Source of the DNA: Pseudopedobacter sp035496935
Lineage (GTDB): Bacteria; Bacteroidota; Bacteroidia; Sphingobacteriales; Sphingobacteriaceae
Length of the DNA stretch: 64,000 bases
Reading direction: 5' to 3'
NCBI GenBank assembly: GCA_035496935.1
Contig: DATJED010000003.1
Location: forward strand, 62,001-126,000
Shown: one piece after another, positions 34,957 through 43,970 of the stretch
How positions within the stretch are numbered: position 1 is the stretch's first letter
How the letters are laid out: the number at the start of each line of letters is the position of its first letter
Notes under the pieces: generated by a model
Told to the model about the DNA's origin: nothing
Databases searched by the model: none
Seen by the model: only the letters and a program-made list of their open reading frames with translations
Position numbers and translations under genes: made by a program

Positions 34957-37269
34957 TTACTTGATATTGAATTTTGCTTTTAGATTTCCTATAGCAACCT
35001 CAAACTCGCCAAGTTCAACCACTGTTTTACCTTCGGCATTTACAAAGGCAAAAGCTTGTTTGTCCAGTTTAAAAGTAACCTTTTTATTTTCGCCAGGTTT
35101 AAGGTTTACTTTAAAAAAGCCTTTTAACCTTTTTACATCCGGCGTGATGCTGGCATAAAGATCAGATAAATAAAGATCAACTACTTCCTTTCCTTCACGG
35201 TTGCCTGTGTTTTTAACATCAACAGTTACAGTAAGCTGGTCGTTTGCCGACAGGTCGCTTGCGCTCAATTTTAAGTTACTGTATTCAAAGGTGGTATAAC
35301 TTAAGCCAAAACCAAATTCGTATTGTGGGTTATAATCCGCATCGTAGTTATAAACACCTTCCACTACGCTTCTGCTTTCAGATGGTTTATGGTTGTAATT
35401 AGCCAATGAATTTGGGAACTTAGGGTAGTTGAAAGGCAATTTACCTGATGGATTTTCATCGCCAAATAAAATGCTGGCCAAGGCATCGCCACCAAAATTT
35501 CCTGGCAAGTAAGTCATCACAACACCCTGCATTAAAGGCTCAAATTTGCTGATGATCCGCGGGCGGCCTTCGTTTAATACCAAAATAACAGGCTTGCCGG
35601 TTTCCGCAAGTCTTTTAGCGTAGGCTGTTTGTAAATCAGATAAATACAAATCGCTAAGATTACCCGGAGTTTCGGTATAGGAATTTTCTCCTAAACAAAG
35701 CACTATGGCATCGGCGTCTTTAGCAGAGGCAATTGCTTCGTCCATCTTATCGACATATTCTTCAAAATATTTGCCGTCCATTTTATAGCTAATTCCAGGG
35801 ACGAAATTTACATTTTGAGCACCAATTTTATTTTGGATAGCCTCCAAAATAGTATTGTATTTTGATGCAAAATCTTCCACTTTTTCGCCCTGCCAAGAGT
35901 AGCTCCATCCACCATTTAAGGTACGCATTGAATTTGCGTTTGGACCAGTTACTAAAATTTTTGCGGTTTTGTTAAGCGGTAAAACGTGGTTGCTGTTTTT
36001 AAGTAAAGTGATGGATTCCGCAGCAGTTTGGTAGGCGGCGTTTTCAAACTCCTTGCTTCCAAATTTTGGATAATCTTTATAGTTAGTAACGGGCGTATCG
36101 AACAAACCCAATTGGTATTTTAAGGTTAAAATCCGAGTAACTGCTTCGTTAATTCTGCTCATTTTAACTTTACCTTCTTTTACCAAAGCAATTAAATCAT
36201 CGCAAAAAGGCTCGTATTTGTAAGCAATCATCGACATATCAATGCCGGCATTAATAGCTAGCATTACCGCTTCTTTATTGTCTTTAGCTACTCTGTCTCG
36301 CTGATAAAGGTTTTCAATGTCGCCCCAATCGGTTACAACCAATCCTTTAAAAACTAGCTCGTTACGTAATAAATCTGTGAGTATTTTATAGCTTGAGTGT
36401 ACAGGAATACCGTTTATCAATCCCGAATTAATCATAATGGAATGTGCACCGGCATCAATTGCGGCTTTAAATGCCGGAAGATGGTATTCGCGTAGAGCTT
36501 GATCTGAAATATAAGCTGGCGTTCTGTCTTTACCAGAGGCGGTTACTTGGTAACCCAAGAAATGCTTTAAACATGAAGCCACGTTAAAAGGGGAAGAAAC
36601 GTTATTATCATCGCCCTCGTAACCTTTTACAACAACTTTTCCAACCTCCGAAGTAAGAAATGGATCTTCACCATAAGTTTCCCAAATACGTGGAAAACGA
36701 GGATCTGGCCCTAAATCTAAAACAGGAGAAAAGTTCCATGGAATTCCGCTAGCTCTGGTTTCATAAGCAGTTATTTTTGCTCCGTTTTTTATTAAGTCAA
36801 GATTACGCGTAGCAGCTTGTCCAATTTGTTGCGGAAAAAACGTAGCGCCGGCAGTGTAAGTTGTGCCGTGAATGGCATCAACGCCGTAAATCACCGGAAT
36901 GTTTAAGCGTCCTTTTCCAGCTTTCTGAATCTCGGAAATTATTTTATACCATTCCTGCGGGGTTCTGGCCCGGTTGTTTGCTGTGTTGAGTATTGAACCT
37001 ACTTTGTATTTTCCAAAAACATCCTCCATTACTTTAGGATCCAAAACAACCGGCTCAAAACTGCTAAAACGGTCTTTTCCTTTGGTAATTACATCCAGTG
37101 TAACCTGTGCCATTTGACCCACTTTTTCTTCGAGGGTCATTTTAGAAAGAAGGCTTTGGACTTTTTGGTTAATTTTTGCTTCTTGATTTAAGGATTGTGC
37201 TTTGCTAGAATTATAAGTAAAAGCAACAAAAACGAATACATAGATTAAGAATCGGAAATTATTTTTCAT
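34957..37269 (-). CDS. bglX: GH3 beta-glucosidase (BglX type), periplasmic
   Basis: An exo-acting glycosidase that would release glucose from oligosaccharides produced by the neighbouring GH16. The signal peptide is cleaved after SSKAQ. GH3 N-domain blocks include GVDAIHGTTYTAGATFFPQQIG, KHF (235-237) and the nucleophile Asp314 in GLVVTDWGD. The second domain (LGENSYTETPG) and a C-terminal Fn3-like domain complete the BglX architecture at 770 residues. It is the last gene of the minus-strand PUL, 38 bases from GDPD-GH16. GH3 members vary in linkage preference; beta-1,3/1,4 is inferred from context. Confidence 0.9.
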   Translation of the reverse strand: MKNNFRFLIYVFVFVAFTYNSSKAQSLNQEAKINQKVQSLLSKMTLEEKVGQMAQVTLDVITKGKDRFSSFEPVVLDPKVMEDVFGKYKVGSILNTANNRARTPQEWYKIISEIQKAGKGRLNIPVIYGVDAIHGTTYTAGATFFPQQIGQAATRNLDLIKNGAKITAYETRASGIPWNFSPVLDLGPDPRFPRIWETYGEDPFLTSEVGKVVVKGYEGDDNNVSSPFNVASCLKHFLGYQVTASGKDRTPAYISDQALREYHLPAFKAAIDAGAHSIMINSGLINGIPVHSSYKILTDLLRNELVFKGLVVTDWGDIENLYQRDRVAKDNKEAVMLAINAGIDMSMIAYKYEPFCDDLIALVKEGKVKMSRINEAVTRILTLKYQLGLFDTPVTNYKDYPKFGSKEFENAAYQTAAESITLLKNSNHVLPLNKTAKILVTGPNANSMRTLNGGWSYSWQGEKVEDFASKYNTILEAIQNKIGAQNVNFVPGISYKMDGKYFEEYVDKMDEAIASAKDADAIVLCLGENSYTETPGNLSDLYLSDLQTAYAKRLAETGKPVILVLNEGRPRIISKFEPLMQGVVMTYLPGNFGGDALASILFGDENPSGKLPFNYPKFPNSLANYNHKPSESRSVVEGVYNYDADYNPQYEFGFGLSYTTFEYSNLKLSASDLSANDQLTVTVDVKNTGNREGKEVVDLYLSDLYASITPDVKRLKGFFKVNLKPGENKKVTFKLDKQAFAFVNAEGKTVVELGEFEVAIGNLKAKFNIK

Positions 37270-37307
37270 ATGGTCACTGTTATTAAAAAGTAAAAGCTAA
37301 TATCAAT

Positions 37308-38810
37308 TTATTGTTTATAAACTCGCACATAATCAACTTCCATTGTGGCTTTTGTTACACTGGGATCCACTGCACCGGCAAAATTGCCACCCATAGCTAA
37401 GTTAATAATGAGAAAGAAATCTTTGTTAAAAGGGAGTGCCGTTGAATTGGCTAAAGTGTGTATTAATTGGTTATCTACGTATAAATTTATTGAAGTTGAT
37501 GACCAATCTACTTTATAAATATGGAACTGAGTAACATCTGCAATTTTTTTGGTTTTTCCATTCGCATTTATACCTGAATGTTTGGGATAATGGAAAGTTC
37601 CGTAAATGTTGTTTTGATCTCTGCCTAAATGCTCCATAATATCAATTTCCCCACAGGCGGGCCAAGGCATAGTATCTATATTGCTGCCCAGCATCCAAAT
37701 TGCGGGCCAAGTACCCACACCGGTTGGCATTTTTGCTCGTACTTCCACAATCCCGTAAGTAAAATCAAACTTCTGTTTGGAGTTTAATCTGGAAGAAGTA
37801 TAAGATCTGTCTTTATAATCCTCTTTGATAGCGTTAATTTTTAAAACGCCTTTTTCAACCTTTACGTTTTCCGCTCTATCCGTATAGTACTCGAGCTCTT
37901 GATTGCCCCATCCATCTGTTCCGTTCCCGATATTATAATTCCATTTTTTACTATCGGGCGCACCGTTATAATTAAACTCATCAGCCCATATTAGTTTTTT
38001 GGTTTTTTGCTTGTCGAGTTTTATACGTTCAAGTAAAAGCTCTGGATAATTTGTGGTTATAAAATCAAAATCATGTTTTAATAACCAGTCCATCTCGGTA
38101 GTATCATTAACCGTCCAAGCGTTTAGTGTAATTTTGTTTTCTTTTGCACTGTTTATCCATTCGGGATGGTCTTTAAACACGGTATAATAATAATCGACTC
38201 CAGAAATGCCGTCCGCTTTTAACTCTTCAGGAGATTTATTCGCTTCTAGATACTGAGTTTTCGCTTTTGGATCTAAGCGATGAATTTCTTTTAAAATTTC
38301 ATAGTCGAAGCTGATATAACATACTTGATTTTCCGCATTTAGCTGTTTTACCGTTTGTAGTACTTTTTTGGCGACAGTAATTCCTCGTTGCTTGTTAATA
38401 TCAGACGGTTTTATCTCGCAGACTAACTGAGTATGCCTATTGTTTTTTATCCCTGCTAAAAGATATTCTCGCAACGTTGGCAATTTTTCTCCATTTGAAA
38501 GTTTAAATGCCTGCAATTCTTGATAAGTACTTTTTTCTACTGTAAGCTTGTTGTAATGCGGGTCGTGATTAATAACCAAGGAATCATCTGAAGTCATTCT
38601 TACATCAAATTCTGAACCTCGACAATTGAGACGAATAGCTTCTCTTAGCGACGCTATGGAGTTTTCGGGAAAATTTTTGGCTTTCCAGGCGCCACGATGT
38701 GCTACTACAGCATTATTCGCAAAATCTGGGGTGCTTTTTAATGAACTGCATGAAGAAGTGGCGACTATAACGCCAAGTAATAATAATAAACGGATGTTAA
38801 TGTGTTTCAT
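37308..38810 (-). CDS. Lipoprotein fusing a glycerophosphodiester phosphodiesterase to a GH16 laminarinase
   Basis: I start it at ATG 38810 (MKHINIRLL) instead of the GTG at 38831, which gives a lipoprotein signal ending TSSC. Numbering from the GTG, residues 41-270 form a GDPD TIM barrel with all expected residues: His45-Arg46 (AHRGAW), Glu56, Glu74/Asp76 (GSEFDVRM), His89 (INHD), Glu139 (CEIKPS) and the late NAWTVND. Residues 278-507 are GH16 (KKLIWADEFNYNG, WPAIWMLG, and Glu395/Glu400 in GEIDIMEHLG with the laminarinase beta-bulge). Both halves look catalytically competent. It lies between susD and GH3, so it probably acts on the cell surface on a beta-glucan that may bear glycerophosphate. 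Confidence 0.88.
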   Translation of the reverse strand: MKHINIRLLLLLGVIVATSSCSSLKSTPDFANNAVVAHRGAWKAKNFPENSIASLREAIRLNCRGSEFDVRMTSDDSLVINHDPHYNKLTVEKSTYQELQAFKLSNGEKLPTLREYLLAGIKNNRHTQLVCEIKPSDINKQRGITVAKKVLQTVKQLNAENQVCYISFDYEILKEIHRLDPKAKTQYLEANKSPEELKADGISGVDYYYTVFKDHPEWINSAKENKITLNAWTVNDTTEMDWLLKHDFDFITTNYPELLLERIKLDKQKTKKLIWADEFNYNGAPDSKKWNYNIGNGTDGWGNQELEYYTDRAENVKVEKGVLKINAIKEDYKDRSYTSSRLNSKQKFDFTYGIVEVRAKMPTGVGTWPAIWMLGSNIDTMPWPACGEIDIMEHLGRDQNNIYGTFHYPKHSGINANGKTKKIADVTQFHIYKVDWSSTSINLYVDNQLIHTLANSTALPFNKDFFLIINLAMGGNFAGAVDPSVTKATMEVDYVRVYKQ

Positions 38811-38847
38811 GAAAACAGTTGATAAGACCACTTAGTTTATAGATAAC

Positions 38848-38883
38848 AAGCGATTTTGGTTTTTTAAAAAACCAAAATCGCTT
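38848..38883. promoter_or_regulatory. Perfect 36-base palindrome between susD and GDPD-GH16
   Basis: AAGCGATTTTGGTTTTTT and its exact reverse complement abut (18-bp arms, no extra spacer). Lying 20 bases past the susD stop, it would fold into a stable hairpin in the PUL transcript and could attenuate transcription or protect the upstream susCD message. Confidence 0.8.
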
Positions 38884-38903
38884 AATTGAATTAAAGATTT
38901 ATG

Positions 38904-40583
38904 CTAATTATAGCCGTCATTTTGTGGGTAGTTAGGGCCTAACAAACTTATTTCATTAAGCGGGATAACCCAATTTACCATGTATGGCTTCATTGTTCTT
39001 CTGGCATCAGCTTTATAAGGTAATGGCTTCGCTGGTGTATTATTTGCGCCACCGGCTGTCGAGTTATCCGGACTTAAATCGCCGGCCATTCCGTAACCTG
39101 CGTGGTTTACCACATAATCATACAGTTTGCCGGTTCTTTTTAGCATATACCAGCGTCTGCCTTCAAAAGCTAACTCTCTGGCTTGTTCATCTAAAATGGT
39201 TTGCAGATTTATCGTACTAACTTTTGCAGCATTTGCTCTGGATCTGATGGCGTTTAACTGTCCTAATGCGGTTCCTGAGTTTGGCGCATCAGCTACTGTA
39301 CCAATATTCCCTAACATTAAATTGGCTTCTGCTGCGTATAAATACGTTTCTGCCAATCTATACATCATAATGTTCTTTGTTTGTGTGTCTTCCGTTGGGA
39401 TACCATCATCAGGAAAATACTTTTTGCAGCCTGCGTTTAGTCTAATAAACCAAAAATTTCGGTTAGCGGCGGTAGTTGCAAATTCTTTCCAATCCGGATG
39501 TACGATTTTTTGTCCCAAAGTAGCGCTAGAAGGGATTGTTGCCGGATCGTTATAAACATAATCCTGAACATAATAAGCGCCTTTAATTCGTGTATCATTA
39601 GGGTCGGCGTTTAACAGGTCTCTTAAATAGTTATTAAGCGTTAACCATCCAAAACCTCTTCCGCCTTGTTCAACAGTATATTTAGATCCCGGAATTAGCT
39701 CGGCATAGTTTGGCATTAAATTAAAGTTGATTTTGTTGGGTTTGCCGTTAACTTGAGCTTTAAACTGCAATGCCCATAACGTTTCGGAGTTGTTTAAATC
39801 ACCTTTAAAAACAAGAGCTGGGGTTGTCATTAGTTTATAATTTCCGTTATTTATTACAGCTTCAGCCTGTAATTTCGCTTCTGCCCAGTCTTTTTGCCAT
39901 AACGCGACTTCAGCTTTTACGTGTCTGGCGGTAGCTTGGGTTATTCTGCCGGCAACATCCGTCCATGATAAATTTGTAATTGCATAAGTTAAATCATCAT
40001 TCACTAATTTATAAATCTCTGCCTCCGGTGTTTTATCGGTAATAATTTTATTGGCCGTTTCAGGGGTTGTTGGTTCAGTAGTTACATAGATATTGTTAAA
40101 AAGTTTGTACAAAGTAAAAACGGAGTTTGCCCTAAAAAACTTTGCTTGCGCAATTACTTTAGTTTTTCTGGCATCATCCATTCCGGTTATGCTTTCCGCT
40201 GATTTAATAATAGCGTTTGACCGATCGATGATTTTATAGTACGTTTTCCAATAATCACTGTAAACCCCGCTGTTTAATGGCGTGGTTCCTTGCGTCATTC
40301 TTCCGTAGTTAGATATTTCTCCACCTCGTGGAATAGTTAAGTCGTCTTTCGCATCAATCACAATCGGATTTGAACCGTTGTTACTTAGGTTTTCCCAAAA
40401 TGCCCGCTGAAAATTGTATAAGCCTACTACCCCAGATTCAAGTCCGTCCGGAGTATTGTAAACGTAATAAGCGGTAAATTGCGAACTAGGATGCTCGGTT
40501 AGGTAATCTTTACAAGAGCTGAGTACCATTACTATAGCTAAAGTGGATACCAATCCTATTTTAAAATTTCTGTTCTTTTTCAT
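38904..40583 (-). CDS. SusD/RagB-family glycan-binding lipoprotein (beta-glucan PUL)
   Basis: A surface lipoprotein that caps the SusC barrel and captures glycan. The lipoprotein signal ends LSSCKDYL (Cys near 24). The TPR-like helices (FFRANSVFTLYKLFNNIYV, VKAEVALWQKDWAEA) and the C-terminal ELAFEGRRWYMLKR followed by MKPYMVNWVIPLNEI are the SusD_RagB signature. The 559 residues are typical. It starts 19 bases after susC and is followed by a 36-base palindrome before the enzyme genes. Confidence 0.92.
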   Translation of the reverse strand: MKKNRNFKIGLVSTLAIVMVLSSCKDYLTEHPSSQFTAYYVYNTPDGLESGVVGLYNFQRAFWENLSNNGSNPIVIDAKDDLTIPRGGEISNYGRMTQGTTPLNSGVYSDYWKTYYKIIDRSNAIIKSAESITGMDDARKTKVIAQAKFFRANSVFTLYKLFNNIYVTTEPTTPETANKIITDKTPEAEIYKLVNDDLTYAITNLSWTDVAGRITQATARHVKAEVALWQKDWAEAKLQAEAVINNGNYKLMTTPALVFKGDLNNSETLWALQFKAQVNGKPNKINFNLMPNYAELIPGSKYTVEQGGRGFGWLTLNNYLRDLLNADPNDTRIKGAYYVQDYVYNDPATIPSSATLGQKIVHPDWKEFATTAANRNFWFIRLNAGCKKYFPDDGIPTEDTQTKNIMMYRLAETYLYAAEANLMLGNIGTVADAPNSGTALGQLNAIRSRANAAKVSTINLQTILDEQARELAFEGRRWYMLKRTGKLYDYVVNHAGYGMAGDLSPDNSTAGGANNTPAKPLPYKADARRTMKPYMVNWVIPLNEISLLGPNYPQNDGYN

Positions 40584-40602
40584 GTTGTTGAGTTTAGGGT
40601 TG

Positions 40603-43600
40603 TTACAAACCGATGTTTAAACCAAAAGTGAATGATTTTGTATCCGGAAAATCATTTGGATTATTCTCCGGACTGTATGATTTATAATCTGTTATTGTAA
40701 ACAAGTTGTTTGCAGTTGCGTATAATTTCAGATTATTAATTTTAACCTTGCTCAAAAGTGCTGTTGGGATATTGTAAGCCAAAGAAAGGGTTCTTAACCT
40801 TAGATAAGAAGCGTTAGTAACTCCTAAAACACTAATGTTTGCCGGTGCGGTGCTATAATTCGGTCTTGGGAAAGTTGTTGAATGATTTTCTGGTGTCCAG
40901 TAATCTACCTTAATACCATTCCGTACAGATTGTAACGTTCCCCCTTCGTTAAAACTGCCAAGATATGGGTTGTATTTTGTAACATCCTGAACCATATATA
41001 AATCTGCCAATAACTCAAAACGTTTATATTGGAAATTAGAAGATAGTGAACCGAACCATCTTGGTTGTGTGCCGATAGTGGCTTTATCATCAGCGTTTAT
41101 TACACCATCGCCGTTTAAGTCTTTTAATTTAATGGCGCCTGCAGTTAAGGTAGAAACATTTTGGAAAGGCGCAACGGTTCCGCCCAAAGTTCCCTGTCCA
41201 GAGGCTAAAGCATCCGCATCTGTTTGGAAGATTCCATCAAAAACGTATGACTGTAAAACATCTATAGGTCTACCTACAAATCGATTACGAGCTAAATCGT
41301 CCTTAGAAGCACCATCCAAGCCAACGATACCGGTTTTTATAATCTTATTTGTATTGTGGGTAAACGTTGGGCTAATGCTCCATGTAAATTTATCGTTTCT
41401 TAAAATAGTACCTGTTAAACCAATTTCTATACCGCTGTTCTCTGATTCTCCACCGTTAGTAATGGTGTTGGTAAAGCCCGAGTTTCCTCCTAAAGAAATA
41501 TCTGTTAATAAATCTGTGGTGTTTGTTTTATAGTAGTCTACACTACCTGTTATTTTGTTGTTAAACAAACCAAAATCTAAGCCTGCGTTAAACGTTGTAG
41601 AAGTTTCCCAAGTTAAATTCGGGTTGTACAAAAGGTTCCCTGGCAAATTACCCGTGTATAATCCACCGCCAAAAATATAGGAATAGTTATCAACTACACC
41701 TAACGTAGTATAAGGATCTAGAGACTGGTTTCCTACCGAACCGTAACTTACCCTAAGTTTTAATTGGTCGATGGCTTTTACATTTTGTAAAAAAGACTCT
41801 CTATGGATCTGCCAAGCTAAGGATGCTGCCGGGAAAAATCCCCATTTGTTGTTTTCTGCAAAAACAGAAGCCCCATCTCTACGGGCAGTTAATGTTAACA
41901 GGTATTTATCTTTAAGATTATACCTTGCCCTACCTAATAAAGAAGACAATCTGTACTGTTGTTCACTTCTGGTGGTTTTAAAATTCAATGCGTTTGAGAT
42001 TCCATCATAACCTAAAACATCATTTCCAAACCCGGTACCTAAAGTGGTAGTATTTGAGTTGTTTCTTTGATTGATAGATTGTACAAAAGTAAAATCAAGC
42101 TTATTGTCTTTATTTAAATCAAGCTTGTAGTCCAAGATATTTTCAATTAGATATTCCTCTTTTAAAATGCCACTGATAGTTGCAGAACCATTTGGAGTAA
42201 CACCCGCAGAATGAAGCTTGGATAAATAAGAGCCTTGATCGATGTACCTTCTGCTTAGTAGCGTGTTAATTTTATAGGATAAGTTTTTTGTGATATCATA
42301 CTTACCTACAAGGTTAAGGTTTACAAAATTTGTTTTGTTTTCGGCATCTGATTCTTTGATGTTCCAAAGCGGATTAATTGAACTGCTACTTGCGTTGGCG
42401 CCGGCTAAGTTTTTTACTAAAACCCCATTTTGATCATAAGGTCCCGTAAAAGGAGAAATTGTAATGAAGTCGAGATTTGCACTTTCTACGCCCTGTTTGT
42501 CAGAAGCCAAATTAAGATTGGTGCTTACACTAATCTTCCTGCTTATTTTTTGATCGACATTAATTCTGAACGACCCTCGCTTATAATCAGCATCTGGTAC
42601 CAAACCTTTTTGCGTATAAAAATTTGCGCTACTATAAAGTTTGGTGTTTTCGTTTCCCCCATTGATAGAAACGGTGTTACTATTGGTTAAGCCAGTTCTA
42701 AGCACAATGTCTTCCCAGTTTGCATAGTTGCCCGCGGCAAAGTTAATGTACTCGGGAGCTTTTTTGGTTCCACCGAAATTTACAGAATCCGGACTATAAG
42801 CCTGTTCTCCGTTAATAATTGGATTGGTTGAACGAACAGCCTCCCTTCTTAGTTGTGCAAATTCCTCTGCGCTGTACAAATCAAAGTTTTTAGTTAGTTT
42901 TTGAGAGGTTAAATATGTGTCAAAATTTACTACGTATTTACCTGACTTTCCTTTTTTTGAAGTGATTAAAATTACTCCATTTGATGCTCTTGAACCGTAA
43001 ATTGCTTGCGAGGATGCATCTTTCAAAATCTCAATGGAGGCGATATCGTCAGGGCTTACATCGTTAATATTATCTATCGGAAAGCCATCCAAAACAATCA
43101 AAGGATCATTACCTCCACGGATTGAGTTTTTTCCTCTGATTAAAATATTGGAGCTTCCTCCCGGTCTGGCAGAACCTAAAGTAACCTGTACACCAGATGC
43201 TTGGCCACGTATCATCTCCGCTATATTGGTTGTTGGGATTGATTTCGCTTTTTCTATATTTACCGTAGCTACAGAACCGCTAATGTCGCTTCTCTTTTGC
43301 GTACCGTAACCTACCACCACAATTTCTTTGAGGTTAGCTAGATTATCTTCCATCACAATTTTTAAAGGAGATTGACTTTCAACCGTTATTTCCTGCGTTG
43401 TAAAACCTAAATAAGAAAATATCAGTACGTCGCCTTTGTTGGGCACATCAATACTGAATTTTCCGTCTTTATTTGTTTGTGATTCCTTTGCGGCCCCTTT
43501 AAGCTTGATGCTTACCCCAGGAAGTGGCTCTCCATTACCGGTGTTTACTTCTCCGGTAACTTTAATACTTTGGGCATTTACGGTTGCCACCAGTCCAAAG

Positions 43601-43638
43601 TAAATAATGAGAAATAATGTGTAAAAATTTCTTTTCAT
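40603..43638 (-). CDS. SusC/RagA-family TonB-linked outer-membrane transporter (beta-glucan PUL)
   Basis: The TonB-dependent importer of oligosaccharides, paired with the adjacent SusD. A signal peptide (cleavage near NAQS) is followed by a carboxypeptidase-D-like domain (about 27-100), the TonB-box region KEIVVVGYGTQKRSDISGSV, the plug (IRGKNSIRGGNDPLIVLDGFPI, IEILKDASSQAIYGSRASNGVILITSKKG), and a long barrel ending FTFGLNIGL. The 1011 residues are normal. It is the first gene of the minus-strand PUL, divergent from the YYY/LuxR regulator, with a -7 box at 43708-43715. Confidence 0.94.
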   Translation of the reverse strand: MKRNFYTLFLIIYFGLVATVNAQSIKVTGEVNTGNGEPLPGVSIKLKGAAKESQTNKDGKFSIDVPNKGDVLIFSYLGFTTQEITVESQSPLKIVMEDNLANLKEIVVVGYGTQKRSDISGSVATVNIEKAKSIPTTNIAEMIRGQASGVQVTLGSARPGGSSNILIRGKNSIRGGNDPLIVLDGFPIDNINDVSPDDIASIEILKDASSQAIYGSRASNGVILITSKKGKSGKYVVNFDTYLTSQKLTKNFDLYSAEEFAQLRREAVRSTNPIINGEQAYSPDSVNFGGTKKAPEYINFAAGNYANWEDIVLRTGLTNSNTVSINGGNENTKLYSSANFYTQKGLVPDADYKRGSFRINVDQKISRKISVSTNLNLASDKQGVESANLDFITISPFTGPYDQNGVLVKNLAGANASSSSINPLWNIKESDAENKTNFVNLNLVGKYDITKNLSYKINTLLSRRYIDQGSYLSKLHSAGVTPNGSATISGILKEEYLIENILDYKLDLNKDNKLDFTFVQSINQRNNSNTTTLGTGFGNDVLGYDGISNALNFKTTRSEQQYRLSSLLGRARYNLKDKYLLTLTARRDGASVFAENNKWGFFPAASLAWQIHRESFLQNVKAIDQLKLRVSYGSVGNQSLDPYTTLGVVDNYSYIFGGGLYTGNLPGNLLYNPNLTWETSTTFNAGLDFGLFNNKITGSVDYYKTNTTDLLTDISLGGNSGFTNTITNGGESENSGIEIGLTGTILRNDKFTWSISPTFTHNTNKIIKTGIVGLDGASKDDLARNRFVGRPIDVLQSYVFDGIFQTDADALASGQGTLGGTVAPFQNVSTLTAGAIKLKDLNGDGVINADDKATIGTQPRWFGSLSSNFQYKRFELLADLYMVQDVTKYNPYLGSFNEGGTLQSVRNGIKVDYWTPENHSTTFPRPNYSTAPANISVLGVTNASYLRLRTLSLAYNIPTALLSKVKINNLKLYATANNLFTITDYKSYSPENNPNDFPDTKSFTFGLNIGL

Positions 43639-43707
43639 AATTTTTGATTAAAATTGGTTTATTTCATATACAAAAAAGTAGCACTTCTTTGCATATATGA
43701 ACTTTAA

Positions 43708-43715
43708 CAAATGTA
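43708..43715 (-). promoter_or_regulatory. -7 box for the beta-glucan susC
   Basis: Read on the minus strand this is TACATTTG, a TAnnTTTG match about 70 bases before the susC start. The -33 element is not clear, as expected of an activator-dependent promoter. Confidence 0.45.
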
Positions 43716-43745
43716 TTGTATGTTATACTTTAAAAAGGGAAAACC

Positions 43746-43915
43746 ACTACTATATAAACACTACAAAAGCGGTTAAAACACAAAATCATTGATATAATAG
43801 GTACTACATTTTTACTACACAATTATTTTTAAAGCGATTAAAGCATAAATAAGCCCTGTTTTTATATATATGGTTTTGTGAAAGAATAACCGTACTATAT
43901 TTTAACATTGTAGTA
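43746..43915. promoter_or_regulatory. TACTACA-motif cluster in the divergent PUL promoter region
   Basis: The 332-base space between susC and the regulator holds repeated ACTAC(A) units: 43746-43750, 43760-43765, a direct pair TACTACA at 43802-43808 and 43813-43819 (11-base period), and an inverted pair TACTATA at 43893-43899 and TGTAGTA at 43909-43915. One helical turn between the direct copies is what a dimeric LuxR-type activator site could look like. No gene is seen in this gap. Confidence 0.45.
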
Positions 43916-43970
43916 ATAGACTTTTTATAAATTTACAAACCGAAGAGTTACATACTCCAATTAAAACTCA

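Noticed and set aside
41069..41533. 154-codon frame antisense to susC
   Set aside because: Fully within the susC barrel on the opposite strand; no independent promoter or domain.
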